Shown: positions 52,033-62,871, counted from the stretch's first letter. The stretch: 64,000 nucleotides of DNA from Kitasatospora sp. NBC_01266 (GCF_036242395.1 NZ_CP108458.1:4464001-4528000), one strand, 5' to 3'. Made by a program: numbers and translations. Notes: generated by a model from the letters alone, not told the origin.

Positions 52033-53193
52033 TCACAGACGCTGGAGCCGCGCCACCGCTTCGGCGAGGACATCGTCCCGCTTGCAGAAGGTGAAGCGGA
52101 CGAGCGAGCGGCCGGCGTCGGTGTCGTCGTAGAAGACGACGTTGGGGATCGCGACCACGCCGCAGCGCTCGGGCAGCGAGCGGCAGAACTCCAGGCCGTC
52201 CTTCTCGCCGAGCGGGGTGATGTCGGTGGTGATGAAGTACGTGCCCTCGGGGTTGAAGACCTGGAAGCCCGCGGCTGACAGGCCGTCGGCGAGCAGGTCG
52301 CGCTTGCGGCGCAGGTCGGTGCGGAGGTCCTCGAAGTAGCTGTCCGGCAGGCGCAGGGCCTCGGCGACGGCGTACTGGAAGGGGCCGGCGCTGACGTAGG
52401 TGAGGTACTGCTTGGCGGTGCGGACGGCGGCGACCAACTCCGGTGCGGCGGTGATCCAGCCGACCTTCCAACCGGTGAAGGAGAAGGTCTTGCCGGCCGA
52501 GGAGGTCGAGACGGTGCGCTCGCGCATCCCGGGCAGGGCGGCGATGGGGTGGTGGGTGCCGGTGAAGACGAGGTGCTCGTAGACCTCGTCGGTGATCACC
52601 AGCAGGTCGTGCTCGACGGCGAGTTCGGCGATGGCGCGCAGTTCGTCGGCATGCAGGACGGTGCCGGTGGGGTTGTGCGGGGTGTTGAGCAGCAGCAGGC
52701 GGGTGCGCGGGGTGATCAGCGCGCGCAGCTCGTCCAGGTCGGGCCGGAAGGTGGGCCGGCGCAGGGTCAGCGGGACGCGGGTGGCGCCGGCCATGGCGAT
52801 GCAGGCGGCGTAGGAGTCGTAGAACGGCTCGAAGGCGATCACCTCGTCGCCGGGCTCCAGCAGCGCCAGCAGGGCGGCGGCGAGGGCCTCGGTGGCGCCG
52901 GCGGTGACCAGGACCTCGGTGTCGGGGTCGTAGCCGAGCCCGTAGCAGCGCTGCTGGTGTTCGGCGATCGCGGTGCGCAGTTCGGGGATGCCGGGCCCTG
53001 GCGGGTACTGGTTGCCCTTGCCGTTCAGCACCGCGTCGGCGGCGGCTCGCGCGATCGAGGCGGGCCCGTCGGTGTCCGGGAACCCCTGCCCCAGGTTGAT
53101 CGAACCCGTCGCCGTGGCCAGGGCGGACATCTCGGCGAAGATCGTCGTACCCATCCCCGCCAGGCGGCGGTTCAACAGCGGCCTCGCACCCAT
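52033..53193 (-). CDS. PLP-dependent class I/II aminotransferase
   Basis: 386-aa fold-type I aminotransferase. Signatures include INLGQGFPDTDGP near the N-terminus, NTPHNPTGTVL, ITDEVYEHLVF and the PLP-lysine motif STSSAGKTFSFTGWKVGW. This sequence type groups with kynurenine aminotransferase/methionine aminotransferase and the DapC-like (N-succinyldiaminopimelate) enzymes; the substrate is not settled. The ATG at 53193 is preferred: GAGGAG stands at proper distance, whereas the in-frame GTG at 53208 would lie over that site. It is followed on the same strand by the L,D-transpeptidase gene after 200 bp. Confidence 0.88.
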   Translation of the reverse strand: MGARPLLNRRLAGMGTTIFAEMSALATATGSINLGQGFPDTDGPASIARAAADAVLNGKGNQYPPGPGIPELRTAIAEHQQRCYGLGYDPDTEVLVTAGATEALAAALLALLEPGDEVIAFEPFYDSYAACIAMAGATRVPLTLRRPTFRPDLDELRALITPRTRLLLLNTPHNPTGTVLHADELRAIAELAVEHDLLVITDEVYEHLVFTGTHHPIAALPGMRERTVSTSSAGKTFSFTGWKVGWITAAPELVAAVRTAKQYLTYVSAGPFQYAVAEALRLPDSYFEDLRTDLRRKRDLLADGLSAAGFQVFNPEGTYFITTDITPLGEKDGLEFCRSLPERCGVVAIPNVVFYDDTDAGRSLVRFTFCKRDDVLAEAVARLQRL

Positions 53194-53285
53194 GATGTGG
53201 CTCCTCACGCTCGGTGGTCGGGCTCATCCTCCGGGTTGCGGCGAGTGGGGACAAGTGGCCGAGCGGGGCGGGTACCGGTGGCCGG

Positions 53286-53636
53286 TCAGTAGTCCTCGTG
53301 CTCGAAGACGGTCAGGCCGGGACCCTCCAGGGCCAGGGCGGTGAGGTGGGTGTCGGTGCCCGAGGTGTGCTCCTCGCCGATGGACCACAGGACGGCGGTG
53401 CCCGCGCTGACCGGGACCCGTACGCCGTCCGGTCCGCTGATCCAGCCCTCGCCGCCGATCACCAGGAAGAGCTGCTCGACCGGGGCCGGGTGGGTGCCGA
53501 TGGTGCCGCCGGCGCCGATGCTCAGGCAGGTCAGGTGGTAGGAGCCGACACCGGCGGCGAGTCGGGTGGCGTGGGCGCCGGTGCTGGCGTGGCGGGCGAT
53601 CAGGTGCTCGGCGCGGTCGATGGGGAGCAGGCGCAT
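53286..53636 (-). CDS. Small cupin-domain protein
   Basis: 116-aa single-domain cupin. The double-stranded beta-helix has the partial motif GTHPAPVEQLFLVIGGEGWISG followed by PVSAGTAVLWSIGEEHTSGT. Metal-binding residues expected in motif 1 (G-X5-H-X-H) are only partly kept: one His (THP) and a Glu/Gln, with a His in motif 2 (EEHTS). Role unknown; such proteins often sense small molecules or isomerise sugars. The ATG at 53636 lies 92 bp beyond the YbjN gene; all four genes from clpB to the aminotransferase share a strand. Confidence 0.8.
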   Translation of the reverse strand: MRLLPIDRAEHLIARHASTGAHATRLAAGVGSYHLTCLSIGAGGTIGTHPAPVEQLFLVIGGEGWISGPDGVRVPVSAGTAVLWSIGEEHTSGTDTHLTALALEGPGLTVFEHEDY

Positions 53637-53727
53637 GGGCGGGTCCTAGGGCGGAGACGGGGCCGGCCCGGCCTGCTGGGAGGGCGGGCCGGGCCGGAGA
53701 CGGTGCTTGGTGCGGGGGGCGCGGGAC

Positions 53728-54288
53728 TCAGTCCTCGTCACCCTCGGGGGTGTCGCCTTCGCCTTCGCCCTCGATCTCCTGCTGCAGGCCGAGCCGCTCG
53801 ACGATCCACTGCTCGAAGCCCACGGCCGCCTGGGTCCAGTTGGCGGTGGTGGTGACGAAGTAGTCCAGGTTGACGCCGTTGGCGATGACCATCTGCGACT
53901 CGCCGATCAGCCGCACGATGCCGTCTTCGTGGGTGTGCGTGTAGACCTTGGGCCACAGGGTCTCGCGGTTCCACTCGTCGATCAGGTCGAGGATCTCGGC
54001 CTTCTGCTCCAGGGTGTAGGAGCGGTCGTAGAACGAGCGGACCGCGAAGAGCTCCTTGTTGTCGCCGCGGAACATGTAGTAGACGCGGAAGCCCTCCCAG
54101 GGAGCGGTGAGGTCACCCTCCTCGTCCACCACGTGCTTGAGCTGCATCTGGTCGAGCAGCTGCGTGACCAGCTCCTGGTTCGGGACCACGATCGGCGGCG
54201 GCCCGGCCGGCCGGTCGCCAGGCTCGCCGCCCGGCTGAGACGGCTGGGGCGTGCCGAAGAACGGGATCGACGACGGGTCAACACTCAC
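53728..54288 (-). CDS. YbjN domain protein
   Basis: 186-aa protein of the YbjN/type III secretion chaperone-like fold. The conserved stretch is LLDQMQLKHVVDEEGDL..FRVYYMFRGDNKELFAVRSFYD, then ILDLIDEWNRETLWPKVYTHT. The last ~20 residues are very acidic (EIEGEGEGDTPEGDED). Family function is unclear; E. coli YbjN affects motility and stress tolerance. The GTG at 54288 follows GGGACCTCCC and is the only good start. It lies about 135 bp beyond clpB on the same strand. Confidence 0.87.
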   Translation of the reverse strand: MSVDPSSIPFFGTPQPSQPGGEPGDRPAGPPPIVVPNQELVTQLLDQMQLKHVVDEEGDLTAPWEGFRVYYMFRGDNKELFAVRSFYDRSYTLEQKAEILDLIDEWNRETLWPKVYTHTHEDGIVRLIGESQMVIANGVNLDYFVTTTANWTQAAVGFEQWIVERLGLQQEIEGEGEGDTPEGDED

Positions 54289-54422
54289 GGGAGGTCCCTT
54301 TCACAAGTGCACGAGGGTGGCTGGTGATCCGGGGGCCGCCCTTCCATGTCTCCATCCTGCCTCATCCTGGGCCTCGGGCACAGGCCGTCCTCGGCGTGCG
54401 CCCGGGGCCCGGCTCCGGCCGC

Positions 54423-57080
<2,658 letters not shown>

Positions 57081-57133
57081 TGGCCGTACTCCTCCTGCGC
57101 AGTTGCATCTGTTAAGTAAGCCGAGTCAGTTAA

Positions 57134-57154
57134 GTTGAGTCTAACGCGCTCAGC
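57134..57154. promoter_or_regulatory. HAIR-like element upstream of clpB
   Basis: GTTGAGT-CTAACGC-GCTCAGC, compared with the HspR consensus CTTGAGT-N7-ACTCAAG. The left half matches six of seven bases and the right half four; the 7-base spacing is kept. It lies 54-74 bases before the GTG at 57080 and overlaps the stop of the lysR-type gene. Confidence 0.4.
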
Positions 57155-58052
57155 TTTTCCGCGTAAAGGTCAGCAGGTCCCGGGCCGGGCCGGTCGGGCG
57201 GGTGCCGGTCGGCCAGACGGCGCGCAGCGGGCGGTGTAGGTCGAGGTCGGCCATCGGGACCTCGACCAGCCGGTGGCTGGCCAGCTCGTCGGCCACCGCC
57301 AGCTCGCTCAGGCAGACCAGCCCCGCGCCGCTCATCGCGGCGGCCTTCAGCGCGGTGCTGGAGGCCAGTTCGAGCAGCGGGGTGGCGCTGACCCCGGCCG
57401 CGCCGAGCGCGCGGTCCAGCACCTCGCGGGTGCCGGAGCCCACCTCGCGCAGCACCAGGGGGGTGCCGGCCAGCTCGGCGGCGGTGACCGGGGTGCGGCG
57501 CCGGGCCCAGGGGTGGCTGGGGGCCACCACGAAGACCAGCCGGTCGGCGCCGACCACCGCTCCGGTCAGGCCGGCCGGGGTGTGGCTGCCCTCGACGAAG
57601 CCCAGATCGGCCTCGCCCGCCAGCAACTGCTCGGCCACCGCGGTGGAGTTGGCGGTGCGCAGGGTGACCGCGGTCGCCGGGCGGGCCGCGGCCAGCGCCA
57701 GCAGCCAGCCGGGCATCAGGTACTCGGCGACGGTCAGGCTGGCCACCACCCGCAGGCGGGCGTCGCGGCGTTCGCGCAGCGCGTCGATCCCCGCGTCCAG
57801 CGCCTCGGCGGCCTCCACCACCCGGCGGGCCCAGCCGACCACCAGCAGCCCGGCCGGGGTGGGCCGGGAGCCGCGCGGGGAGCGGTCGAGCAGGGCGACG
57901 CCGAGGTGCCGCTCCATGCCCTTGATCCGGGCACTGGCGGCCGGCTGGCTGATGCCCAGCTCGGCGGCGGCCCGCCCGACGCTGCCGTGCCGGTCCACCG
58001 CGAGCAGCAGTTCCAGCGCGCTCAGCTCGGGGACGCGGGGGGAGAGAGCCAT
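57150..58052 (-). CDS. LysR-family transcriptional regulator
   Basis: 300-aa LysR regulator. The N-terminal helix-turn-helix is clear (ALELLLAVDRHGSVGRAAAELGISQPAASARIKGMERHLGVALLDRS). The ligand-binding half has PLVLREVGSGTREVLDRAL, typical of the CysL/CbbR-like branch where a small acid is sensed. It is transcribed divergently from the TDT transporter gene across 70 bp holding a TATG-N4-CATA dyad (about 58064-58075). By the usual LysR rule it probably regulates that transporter. The ATG at 58052 starts MALSPRVPEL. Confidence 0.9.
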   Translation of the reverse strand: MALSPRVPELSALELLLAVDRHGSVGRAAAELGISQPAASARIKGMERHLGVALLDRSPRGSRPTPAGLLVVGWARRVVEAAEALDAGIDALRERRDARLRVVASLTVAEYLMPGWLLALAAARPATAVTLRTANSTAVAEQLLAGEADLGFVEGSHTPAGLTGAVVGADRLVFVVAPSHPWARRRTPVTAAELAGTPLVLREVGSGTREVLDRALGAAGVSATPLLELASSTALKAAAMSGAGLVCLSELAVADELASHRLVEVPMADLDLHRPLRAVWPTGTRPTGPARDLLTFTRKS

Positions 58053-58122
58053 AGGTCCAGGTTATGTCCTCATAGAGCGTGGACGGCTACCGGCGCACCC
58101 CGGCACGGTTCAGGGTTGAGGC

Positions 58123-59235
58123 ATGGCCACTCTCACCGTCCCCCGCCCCCTCGGCTCAGCCGCCGCCGGCCCCCGCTGGGACCTCGGGCAGCTCGGCCCG
58201 AACTGGTACGCCGCCGTGATGGGCACCGCGATCGTGGCCAACGGCGCGGCCGCGCTGCCCTACCGGGTGCCGGGACAGCTGCTCTTCGCCGAGGCCGTCT
58301 GGGCGCTGGCGCTGGCGGCGCTGCTGGTCCTGGTGGCGGCCCGGCTGGTGCACCTGACCCGGCACCGGGCGGCGGCCCGCGAGCAGCTGCTGGAGAACCC
58401 GGCCACCGCCGTCTTCTACGGCTGCCCCCCGATGGCGCTGCTCGCGGTGGGCTTCGGAACGCTGGCGGTCGGCTCGCGCCTGATCGGCACCGGGCCCGCG
58501 GCGGCACTGGACCTGGTGCTCTGGACGGTCGGCACCCTCTACGCGGTGCTGGTGGCCGCCGGCATCCCCTACCTGATGGTCACCCGGCACGAGCTGTCCG
58601 CGCTGCGGGCCAACCCGACCTGGCTGCTGCCGGTGGTCGCCCCGATGGTGTCGGCCGCGCTCGGCCCGGCGCTGCTGCCGCACCTGCCGGCCGCGCTGCG
58701 CCCGGGGCTGTTCTACGGCTGCTACGCGCTCTTCGGCGCCAGCCTGCTGGCCACCCTGGTGCTGCTGCCGGTGGTCTTCGCCGGCCTGGTGCACAGCAAG
58801 CTGCCGATGGTGGTGCTGACCCCCTCGCTCTTCCTGGTGCTCGGCCCGCTCGGCCAGTCCACCACCGCGGTCGGCAACCTGGCCGACGCCGCGCACGGGG
58901 TGGCGCCGAAGCTGGCCGCCGCGGCGCTCGGCTTCGCGGTGCTCTACGGGGTCGCGATGATCGGCTTCGCGGTGCTCTGGCTGCTGATCGCCGGCGCCGC
59001 CAACCTGCGGGCGCTGCGCCGGGACCGGATGCCGTTCGCGATGACCTGGTGGGCCCTCACCTTCCCGGTGGGCACCTGTGTGACCGGCGCGGCCGGGCTG
59101 GCCCGGCACACCGGCTTCGCGGGCTTCGGCTGGCTGGCGGTGGGGCTGTACGCGCTGCTGCTGCTGACCTGGGCGGTGGCCGGGGTGCGGACGGCGGCGG
59201 CGCTGGCCGGCGGCCGGCTGCTGCGGGCGGCCTGA
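58123..59235 (+). CDS. TDT/SLAC1-type transporter (tellurite-resistance/dicarboxylate family)
   Basis: 370-aa membrane protein with ten hydrophobic segments, as in the TDT (TehA/Mae1/SLAC1) family. The first helix region is LGPNWYAAVMGTAIVANG, the hallmark start of that family, and TAVFYGCPPMALLAVGFG follows. Members export or take up C4-dicarboxylates, sulfite or chloride. The neighbouring LysR regulator of the CbbR/CysL-like branch makes sulfite or a small organic acid a possible substrate (inference). The ATG at 58123 (MATLTVPRPLG) is clear. A UUCG-loop hairpin ends the gene. Confidence 0.87.
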   Translation: MATLTVPRPLGSAAAGPRWDLGQLGPNWYAAVMGTAIVANGAAALPYRVPGQLLFAEAVWALALAALLVLVAARLVHLTRHRAAAREQLLENPATAVFYGCPPMALLAVGFGTLAVGSRLIGTGPAAALDLVLWTVGTLYAVLVAAGIPYLMVTRHELSALRANPTWLLPVVAPMVSAALGPALLPHLPAALRPGLFYGCYALFGASLLATLVLLPVVFAGLVHSKLPMVVLTPSLFLVLGPLGQSTTAVGNLADAAHGVAPKLAAAALGFAVLYGVAMIGFAVLWLLIAGAANLRALRRDRMPFAMTWWALTFPVGTCVTGAAGLARHTGFAGFGWLAVGLYALLLLTWAVAGVRTAAALAGGRLLRAA

Positions 59236-59239
59236 CCGC

Positions 59240-59277
59240 GCGGCAGCTGCCCGGCGTTCGCGCCGGGCAGCTGCCGC
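59240..59277 (+). terminator. UUCG-tetraloop terminator hairpin
   Basis: Perfect 17-bp stem GCGGCAGCTGCCCGGCG with a TTCG loop (59257-59260), four bases after the TDT stop. No T-run. Confidence 0.8.
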
Positions 59278-59393
59278 TGCCCGTCCTCGGCCGTCCTCGC
59301 TTCCCCCGGTACCCGACTGGCACTATGGCAGCGGACAGTCAACCCGAGGTGACGCACGGACGCGTCAGGGGTGGCACGAGGGGGAGTGGTGCC

Positions 59394-60377
59394 ATGTCAT
59401 GGGCCGAGCCCGGCTGCCGGCCGGCCGACCTGGAGCTCGACCCCGCCGCCCGCGCCCTGTACCTCGCGGTGGTCGCGGAGGGCGGCTGGGTGAAGTCCGC
59501 CGAGGTGCGGCCCGCCGACGCCGCCGCGCTGGCCCGCCTGCTGGACCTGGGCCTGGTCCGCGGCCTGCCCGGCGGCGCGTTCTACTCCGCGGTGAGCCCG
59601 CGGGCCTTCCTCGGCCGGGCCGCCGGCCGGCTGCGCGACCGGGCGGTCGGCCTGCTGCGGCAGGCCGACGAACTGCCCACCCTGCTGGACGAGCTGGCCC
59701 ACGCCTACGACAGCGCGCCGCGCCGGGTCGACCGCGGCGGCGCGGTGGAGACCGTCCAGGACCGGGACAGCATCCGGCACCGGATCGCCCAGCTGGTCGC
59801 CGACACCGAGAGCGAGATCCTCACCGCGCAGCCCGGCGGCGCCCGCCCGCCGGACCACCTGGCCTGGGCGATGGCGCAGGACGTGCCGTTCCTGCGCGGC
59901 GGCGGGGCGATGCGCACGCTCTACCAGCCGGTGGCCGGTGCCGATCCGGCGACCAGCGCCTACGCCGCCGCCGTCACGCCGTACGGGGCGCGGATCCGGC
60001 TGCTGGACGAGGACTTCCAGCGGCTGATGATCTTCGATCGCACGGTGGCGGTGATCCCGGCCTCGGCCGACATGGGCAGTGCCGCCTTCATCACCGACGC
60101 CACCACGGTCGAGCTGCTGGTGGAGCTCTTCGACCGGGACTGGCAGCGGGCCCAGCGGGTGCCCTGGGGTTCGGCGCACGCCGTCGCGGACAGCGGCGCG
60201 GTCGCCGACCGGATCGCCCGGCTGCTGGCCGGCGGCCTGAGCCGACGCGCCATCGCGGCCCGGCTGGGGCTGAGCGAGCGCACCGTCGCCGCGCACGTCG
60301 CCCGGCTCCGTGAGGAGTACGAGGCGCAGACGCTGTTCCAACTCGGCTGGCTGATGCGGGGTGTGGGCGAGGGATAG
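59394..60377 (+). CDS. Winged-helix/LuxR-HTH regulator, first of the array
   Basis: 327-aa putative transcription regulator. A winged-helix-like N-terminus (about 15-60, AARALYLAVVAEGGWVKSAEV...ALARLLDLGLV) resembles TrmB-type HTH. The middle region carries the array's shared motifs LTAQPGGARPP, TLYQP, RLLDEDFQRLMIFDR and ELFDRDWQRAQ. A LuxR helix-turn-helix closes the protein (from ~277: GLSRRAIAARLGLSERTVAAHVARLRE). The ATG at 59394 has GAGGGGGAG well placed; an in-frame ATG at 59325 is an alternative. Closely similar genes follow at 61751, 62861 and 63798. No kinase or receiver domain is present, so the middle region may sense a ligand directly. Confidence 0.82.
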   Translation: MSWAEPGCRPADLELDPAARALYLAVVAEGGWVKSAEVRPADAAALARLLDLGLVRGLPGGAFYSAVSPRAFLGRAAGRLRDRAVGLLRQADELPTLLDELAHAYDSAPRRVDRGGAVETVQDRDSIRHRIAQLVADTESEILTAQPGGARPPDHLAWAMAQDVPFLRGGGAMRTLYQPVAGADPATSAYAAAVTPYGARIRLLDEDFQRLMIFDRTVAVIPASADMGSAAFITDATTVELLVELFDRDWQRAQRVPWGSAHAVADSGAVADRIARLLAGGLSRRAIAARLGLSERTVAAHVARLREEYEAQTLFQLGWLMRGVGEG

Positions 60378-60704
60378 GGGGACCGCAGGCCGATCAGGAC
60401 GGGGTGACGGGCGCAGCCGGGAGGCGGGGGAGGCGCGCGGGTCCGGATGGGCCGGTCGAGCCGCACGGGTGGGCTGCACGATCACGCAGCTGCGGAAATG
60501 CGCACCGGTCGGCGTCTTGTCGCCTGCCCGCACCCTGCGCCAGCCTGATGGTCGGACCAGTGGCTTGAATGCGGTGAAGTCATGGCCCGAAAAGCGGATC
60601 TGATGATCAATCAGGTACCTGCCGGGGTGGCACAGGGGGGACCCGTGCGGTGTGGCGCACGGGGCCGGCCTCCCCGCCGGGGCATGACGGGGGAGGGGTA
60701 CGCG
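60378..60704. other. Gene-free region between the first regulator and the DsrE-like gene
   Basis: 327 bp without a supported gene. It has a small CTGAT-GATCA-ATCAG hairpin (60600-60614) and some lower-GC sequence (60560-60620), where a promoter might lie. In-frame sequence upstream of 60705 does not show coding bias. Confidence 0.4.
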
Positions 60705-61037
60705 ATGTCCGGACGCTCGCACGTACTGGTGGAGAGTCAGGCGGTCTGGGGTAAGCCCGGAGCCGGCTGCTTCCTGCGCGAGGCCGTCTCGCTGGCCGAG
60801 GCCGGCGACCGGGTGATCCTCTATCTGGTCGACGACGGCGTCTTCGCCGCTGTCTCGGACGGCATCCCGGAACTCGCCCGGCTGGTCGAGCTGGGCTCCG
60901 AGGTCTGGGCCGACGACTACTCCCTCACCCACCGCGCGCTGGTGGCCACCCGGCTGTCGCCGTACGTCAGAGTGAAGGGCGCCGACGCCCTGGACGGTGC
61001 GGTCCGCGGCTCCAACGGGCGGGTCAGGCTGCACTGA
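60705..61037 (+). CDS. DsrE-like small protein
   Basis: 110-aa protein with the layout of DsrE/TusD-like sulfur-relay or peroxiredoxin-like folds: strand HVLVESQAV, helix CFLREAVSLAEAGDRVILYLVDDGVFAAV, then helix IPELARLVELGSEVWADDYSLTHR. One Cys lies in KPGAGCFLRE rather than at the usual catalytic position near the end, so sulfur transfer is uncertain. The ATG at 60705 has GGAGGGG eight bases upstream; ATG 60684 and 60582 are weaker. It sits alone between two of the array regulators, which hints at a functional link. Confidence 0.65.
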   Translation: MSGRSHVLVESQAVWGKPGAGCFLREAVSLAEAGDRVILYLVDDGVFAAVSDGIPELARLVELGSEVWADDYSLTHRALVATRLSPYVRVKGADALDGAVRGSNGRVRLH

Positions 61038-61571
61038 GCCCGGCCGGCCGATGCGCACGAGAGACCGAACGTTCTCTCATCGTCGCAGCTCAGCTGGTGT
61101 GTGGACGGACCTTTCCGGGTGCGATTCTGCACGTTCTTGCAGTTGCGGGAACTTGAAGGAGAAACAACCTTGTCCGCAGGAGCGCGCGCTGTGAGGCTAT
61201 GAGTACGCCAAGCCGCCCGGGCAACCGCAGCCCGTCGGTGGTGACTCGTCCGTCCTCCTCGCGCAGGGGCAGAGGTATCTGTGTGGGGAACCGGCGGGCG
61301 CCGGGGGGTCAGCCATTTGTGGTGATGGCTACCAGACCCGGTACCAGCGAGGCGTTGCTGCTCCGCCTCGCTGGAAGCACCTCGGATTTGGCGTCATGGA
61401 AGTGGATCCGCCCGGAGCGCAGGAGACTGCGTGTCCCTGGCTCCGGGCCGGATCCGCTGCCCGAGACCACCCGAGGCCGCCCGGACTCCCCTGAACGGGC
61501 CGGGCAGCCCGGGATCACGGTCCTCGGGCGATTTCGGCTACCCGGGACCCTGCCGACCCGCTCCTGATGAG
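61038..61571. promoter_or_regulatory. Gene-poor leader region upstream of the second regulator unit
   Basis: 534 bp of lower coding bias. It holds a GAGAG...CTCTC dyad around GAACGTTC (61060-61079), a strong AAGGAGA site followed by a 10-codon ORF (61170-61202), and a perfect 11-bp hairpin CCAGCGAGGCG with a 9-base loop (61344-61374). A 122-aa frame from 61199 lacks GC-rich third positions and is probably not a gene. The layout would fit a regulated leader; the evidence is indirect. Confidence 0.4.
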
Positions 61572-61754
61572 ATGATGCGAACCGTGCGGTCGTTCGACCG
61601 CTGCCGGTCCAGCGTTCAGGGGGACGGGGTGGCCGACGCCACGGCGGAGCTGCGGGGCGCCGTGCCGGTGCCGAGCGCCGATGCCGCCTGCCTGGTCGAC
61701 ACCCTGCCCGCGCCCGTCGCCACGGCTGTCGAACCGGGAGAGCGGGCGGGATGA
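61572..61754 (+). CDS. Small ORF coupled to the second regulator
   Basis: 60-aa ORF with GC in about 88% of third positions, much like real genes here. It starts MMRTVRSFDRCRSS and has a central acidic/Ala/Pro stretch, with two Cys (residues 11 and 40). It is too polar for a classical signal peptide. Its stop overlaps the regulator ATG at 61751 in an ATGA junction, so the regulator would be translated by coupling. The ribosome-binding site is weak, and the start could also be ATG 61575. No homologue is recognised. It could be a precursor of a signal peptide sensed by the regulator, or only a coupling device (both speculative). Confidence 0.5.
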   Translation: MMRTVRSFDRCRSSVQGDGVADATAELRGAVPVPSADAACLVDTLPAPVATAVEPGERAG

Positions 61755-62764
61755 CCGAGGCGGACGGATCGGCGGAAGGCATCAGCGGCGCGCTCGGTGG
61801 CCCGCCGCTGCCCAGCGAGGCGGCCCGCGCGCTCTATCTCGGGATTCTCGGCGAGGGCGGCCGGCTGGCGATGGCCGAGGCCGACTCCGCCGACCGGGCG
61901 GCGGTCCGGGAACTGCTCGACCTCGGCCTGCTCAACGCCGAGCCGGAGCAGGCCGGCTTCACCGCCGTCAACCCGCGCGCGGTCGGCGGCCGGCTCAGCG
62001 AGGAGCTGCGTTCGGCCGGTACCCGGCTGCTGGTCCAGGCCCAGGAGATGCCCGCGCTGCTGGAGGACCTCACCCGGGCCTACGACCTGACGCCCCGCAA
62101 GGTCGACCGCTCGGGCGAGGTGCGGCACGTGCACGGCGTCGAGGAGGTCCGGCTGCTGCTCGACCGGCTGGCCGCCGAGGGACGCGAGGAGGTGCTCTCC
62201 GCCCAGCCCGGCGGCCCGCTCCCGGCCAGGCTGGTGCGCGAGGCGATCAGGCGCTGCGATGTCTTCCTGGGCAATGGCGGCGGGATCCGCGCGCTCTACG
62301 AGCCCGCCGCCCGCACCGACGGCCCGACCACGGACTACGTGCTGGGCGCCACCGCGCGGGGCGTGCGGTTCCGGGTGCTCGGCGAGTCGTTCAAGCGGAT
62401 GCTGATCTTCGATCGCAGCACCGCGGTGATCCCGGGCGGCCCGGACTACACCAGCGCCGCGGTGGTCGAGGACCCGGCGGTGGTCGCCTTCCTGGCCGGC
62501 ATGTTCGAGCGCGACTGGCAGCGCGGCGAGCCGGTCCAGTGGAGCACCGCCGCCCCCGAGAGCGTGGGCCTGTCGGTCCACGCCCAGGTCGGCCGGCTGC
62601 TCTCGCAGGGCCTGACCCAGCGCATGATCGCCACCCGGCTGGGCCTGAGCGAGCGCACCGTGGCCGGCCACATCTCGCGGCTGCGCGAGCTGTACGACGC
62701 CGAGACGCTGTTCCAGCTCGGCTGGCTGATGCGTGCGGCGGCCGGGGAAGGACGGCAGGGGTGA
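61751..62764 (+). CDS. Winged-helix/LuxR-HTH regulator, second of the array
   Basis: 337-aa paralogue of the 59394 gene. It has the same three parts: an N-terminal helix-turn-helix-like segment (ALYLGILGEGGRLAMAEA...LLDLGLL), the middle motifs LSAQPGGPLP, ALYEP, RVLGESFKRMLIFDR and MFERDWQRGE, and the C-terminal LuxR HTH (GLTQRMIATRLGLSERTVAGHISRLRE). The recognition helix differs from its neighbour only slightly (TVAGHIS versus TVAAHVA). The ATG at 61751 overlaps the small ORF stop. Its own stop overlaps a GTG that opens a 36-codon ORF. Confidence 0.82.
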   Translation: MTEADGSAEGISGALGGPPLPSEAARALYLGILGEGGRLAMAEADSADRAAVRELLDLGLLNAEPEQAGFTAVNPRAVGGRLSEELRSAGTRLLVQAQEMPALLEDLTRAYDLTPRKVDRSGEVRHVHGVEEVRLLLDRLAAEGREEVLSAQPGGPLPARLVREAIRRCDVFLGNGGGIRALYEPAARTDGPTTDYVLGATARGVRFRVLGESFKRMLIFDRSTAVIPGGPDYTSAAVVEDPAVVAFLAGMFERDWQRGEPVQWSTAAPESVGLSVHAQVGRLLSQGLTQRMIATRLGLSERTVAGHISRLRELYDAETLFQLGWLMRAAAGEGRQG

Positions 62765-62871
62765 GGCCGGTGGTCACCACCGGGGTGGTGACGGCGCGGA
62801 GCCCGGGGCCGCGGGAGCCGTGCGGCGTGCGGCCGCTGCTCCGGATGAGGGGCAGCCGCGGTGAGCGTTGA
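62761..62871 (+). CDS. Possible 36-aa linker ORF between regulators 2 and 3
   Basis: GTG at 62761 overlaps the previous stop (GTGA); the frame ends at 62871, eleven bases inside the third regulator gene. Sequence starts MRPVVTTGVVTARSPG and has one Cys. Third positions are GC-rich, but at this length that is weak support. It would couple translation across an otherwise 96-bp gap. It could equally be chance. Confidence 0.3.
   Translation: MRPVVTTGVVTARSPGPREPCGVRPLLRMRGSRGER

Noticed and set aside
61199..61567. A 122-codon plus-strand frame in the leader of the second regulator
   Set aside because: Third positions are not GC-rich, the ribosome-binding site is poor and it spans a strong hairpin; treated as non-coding.
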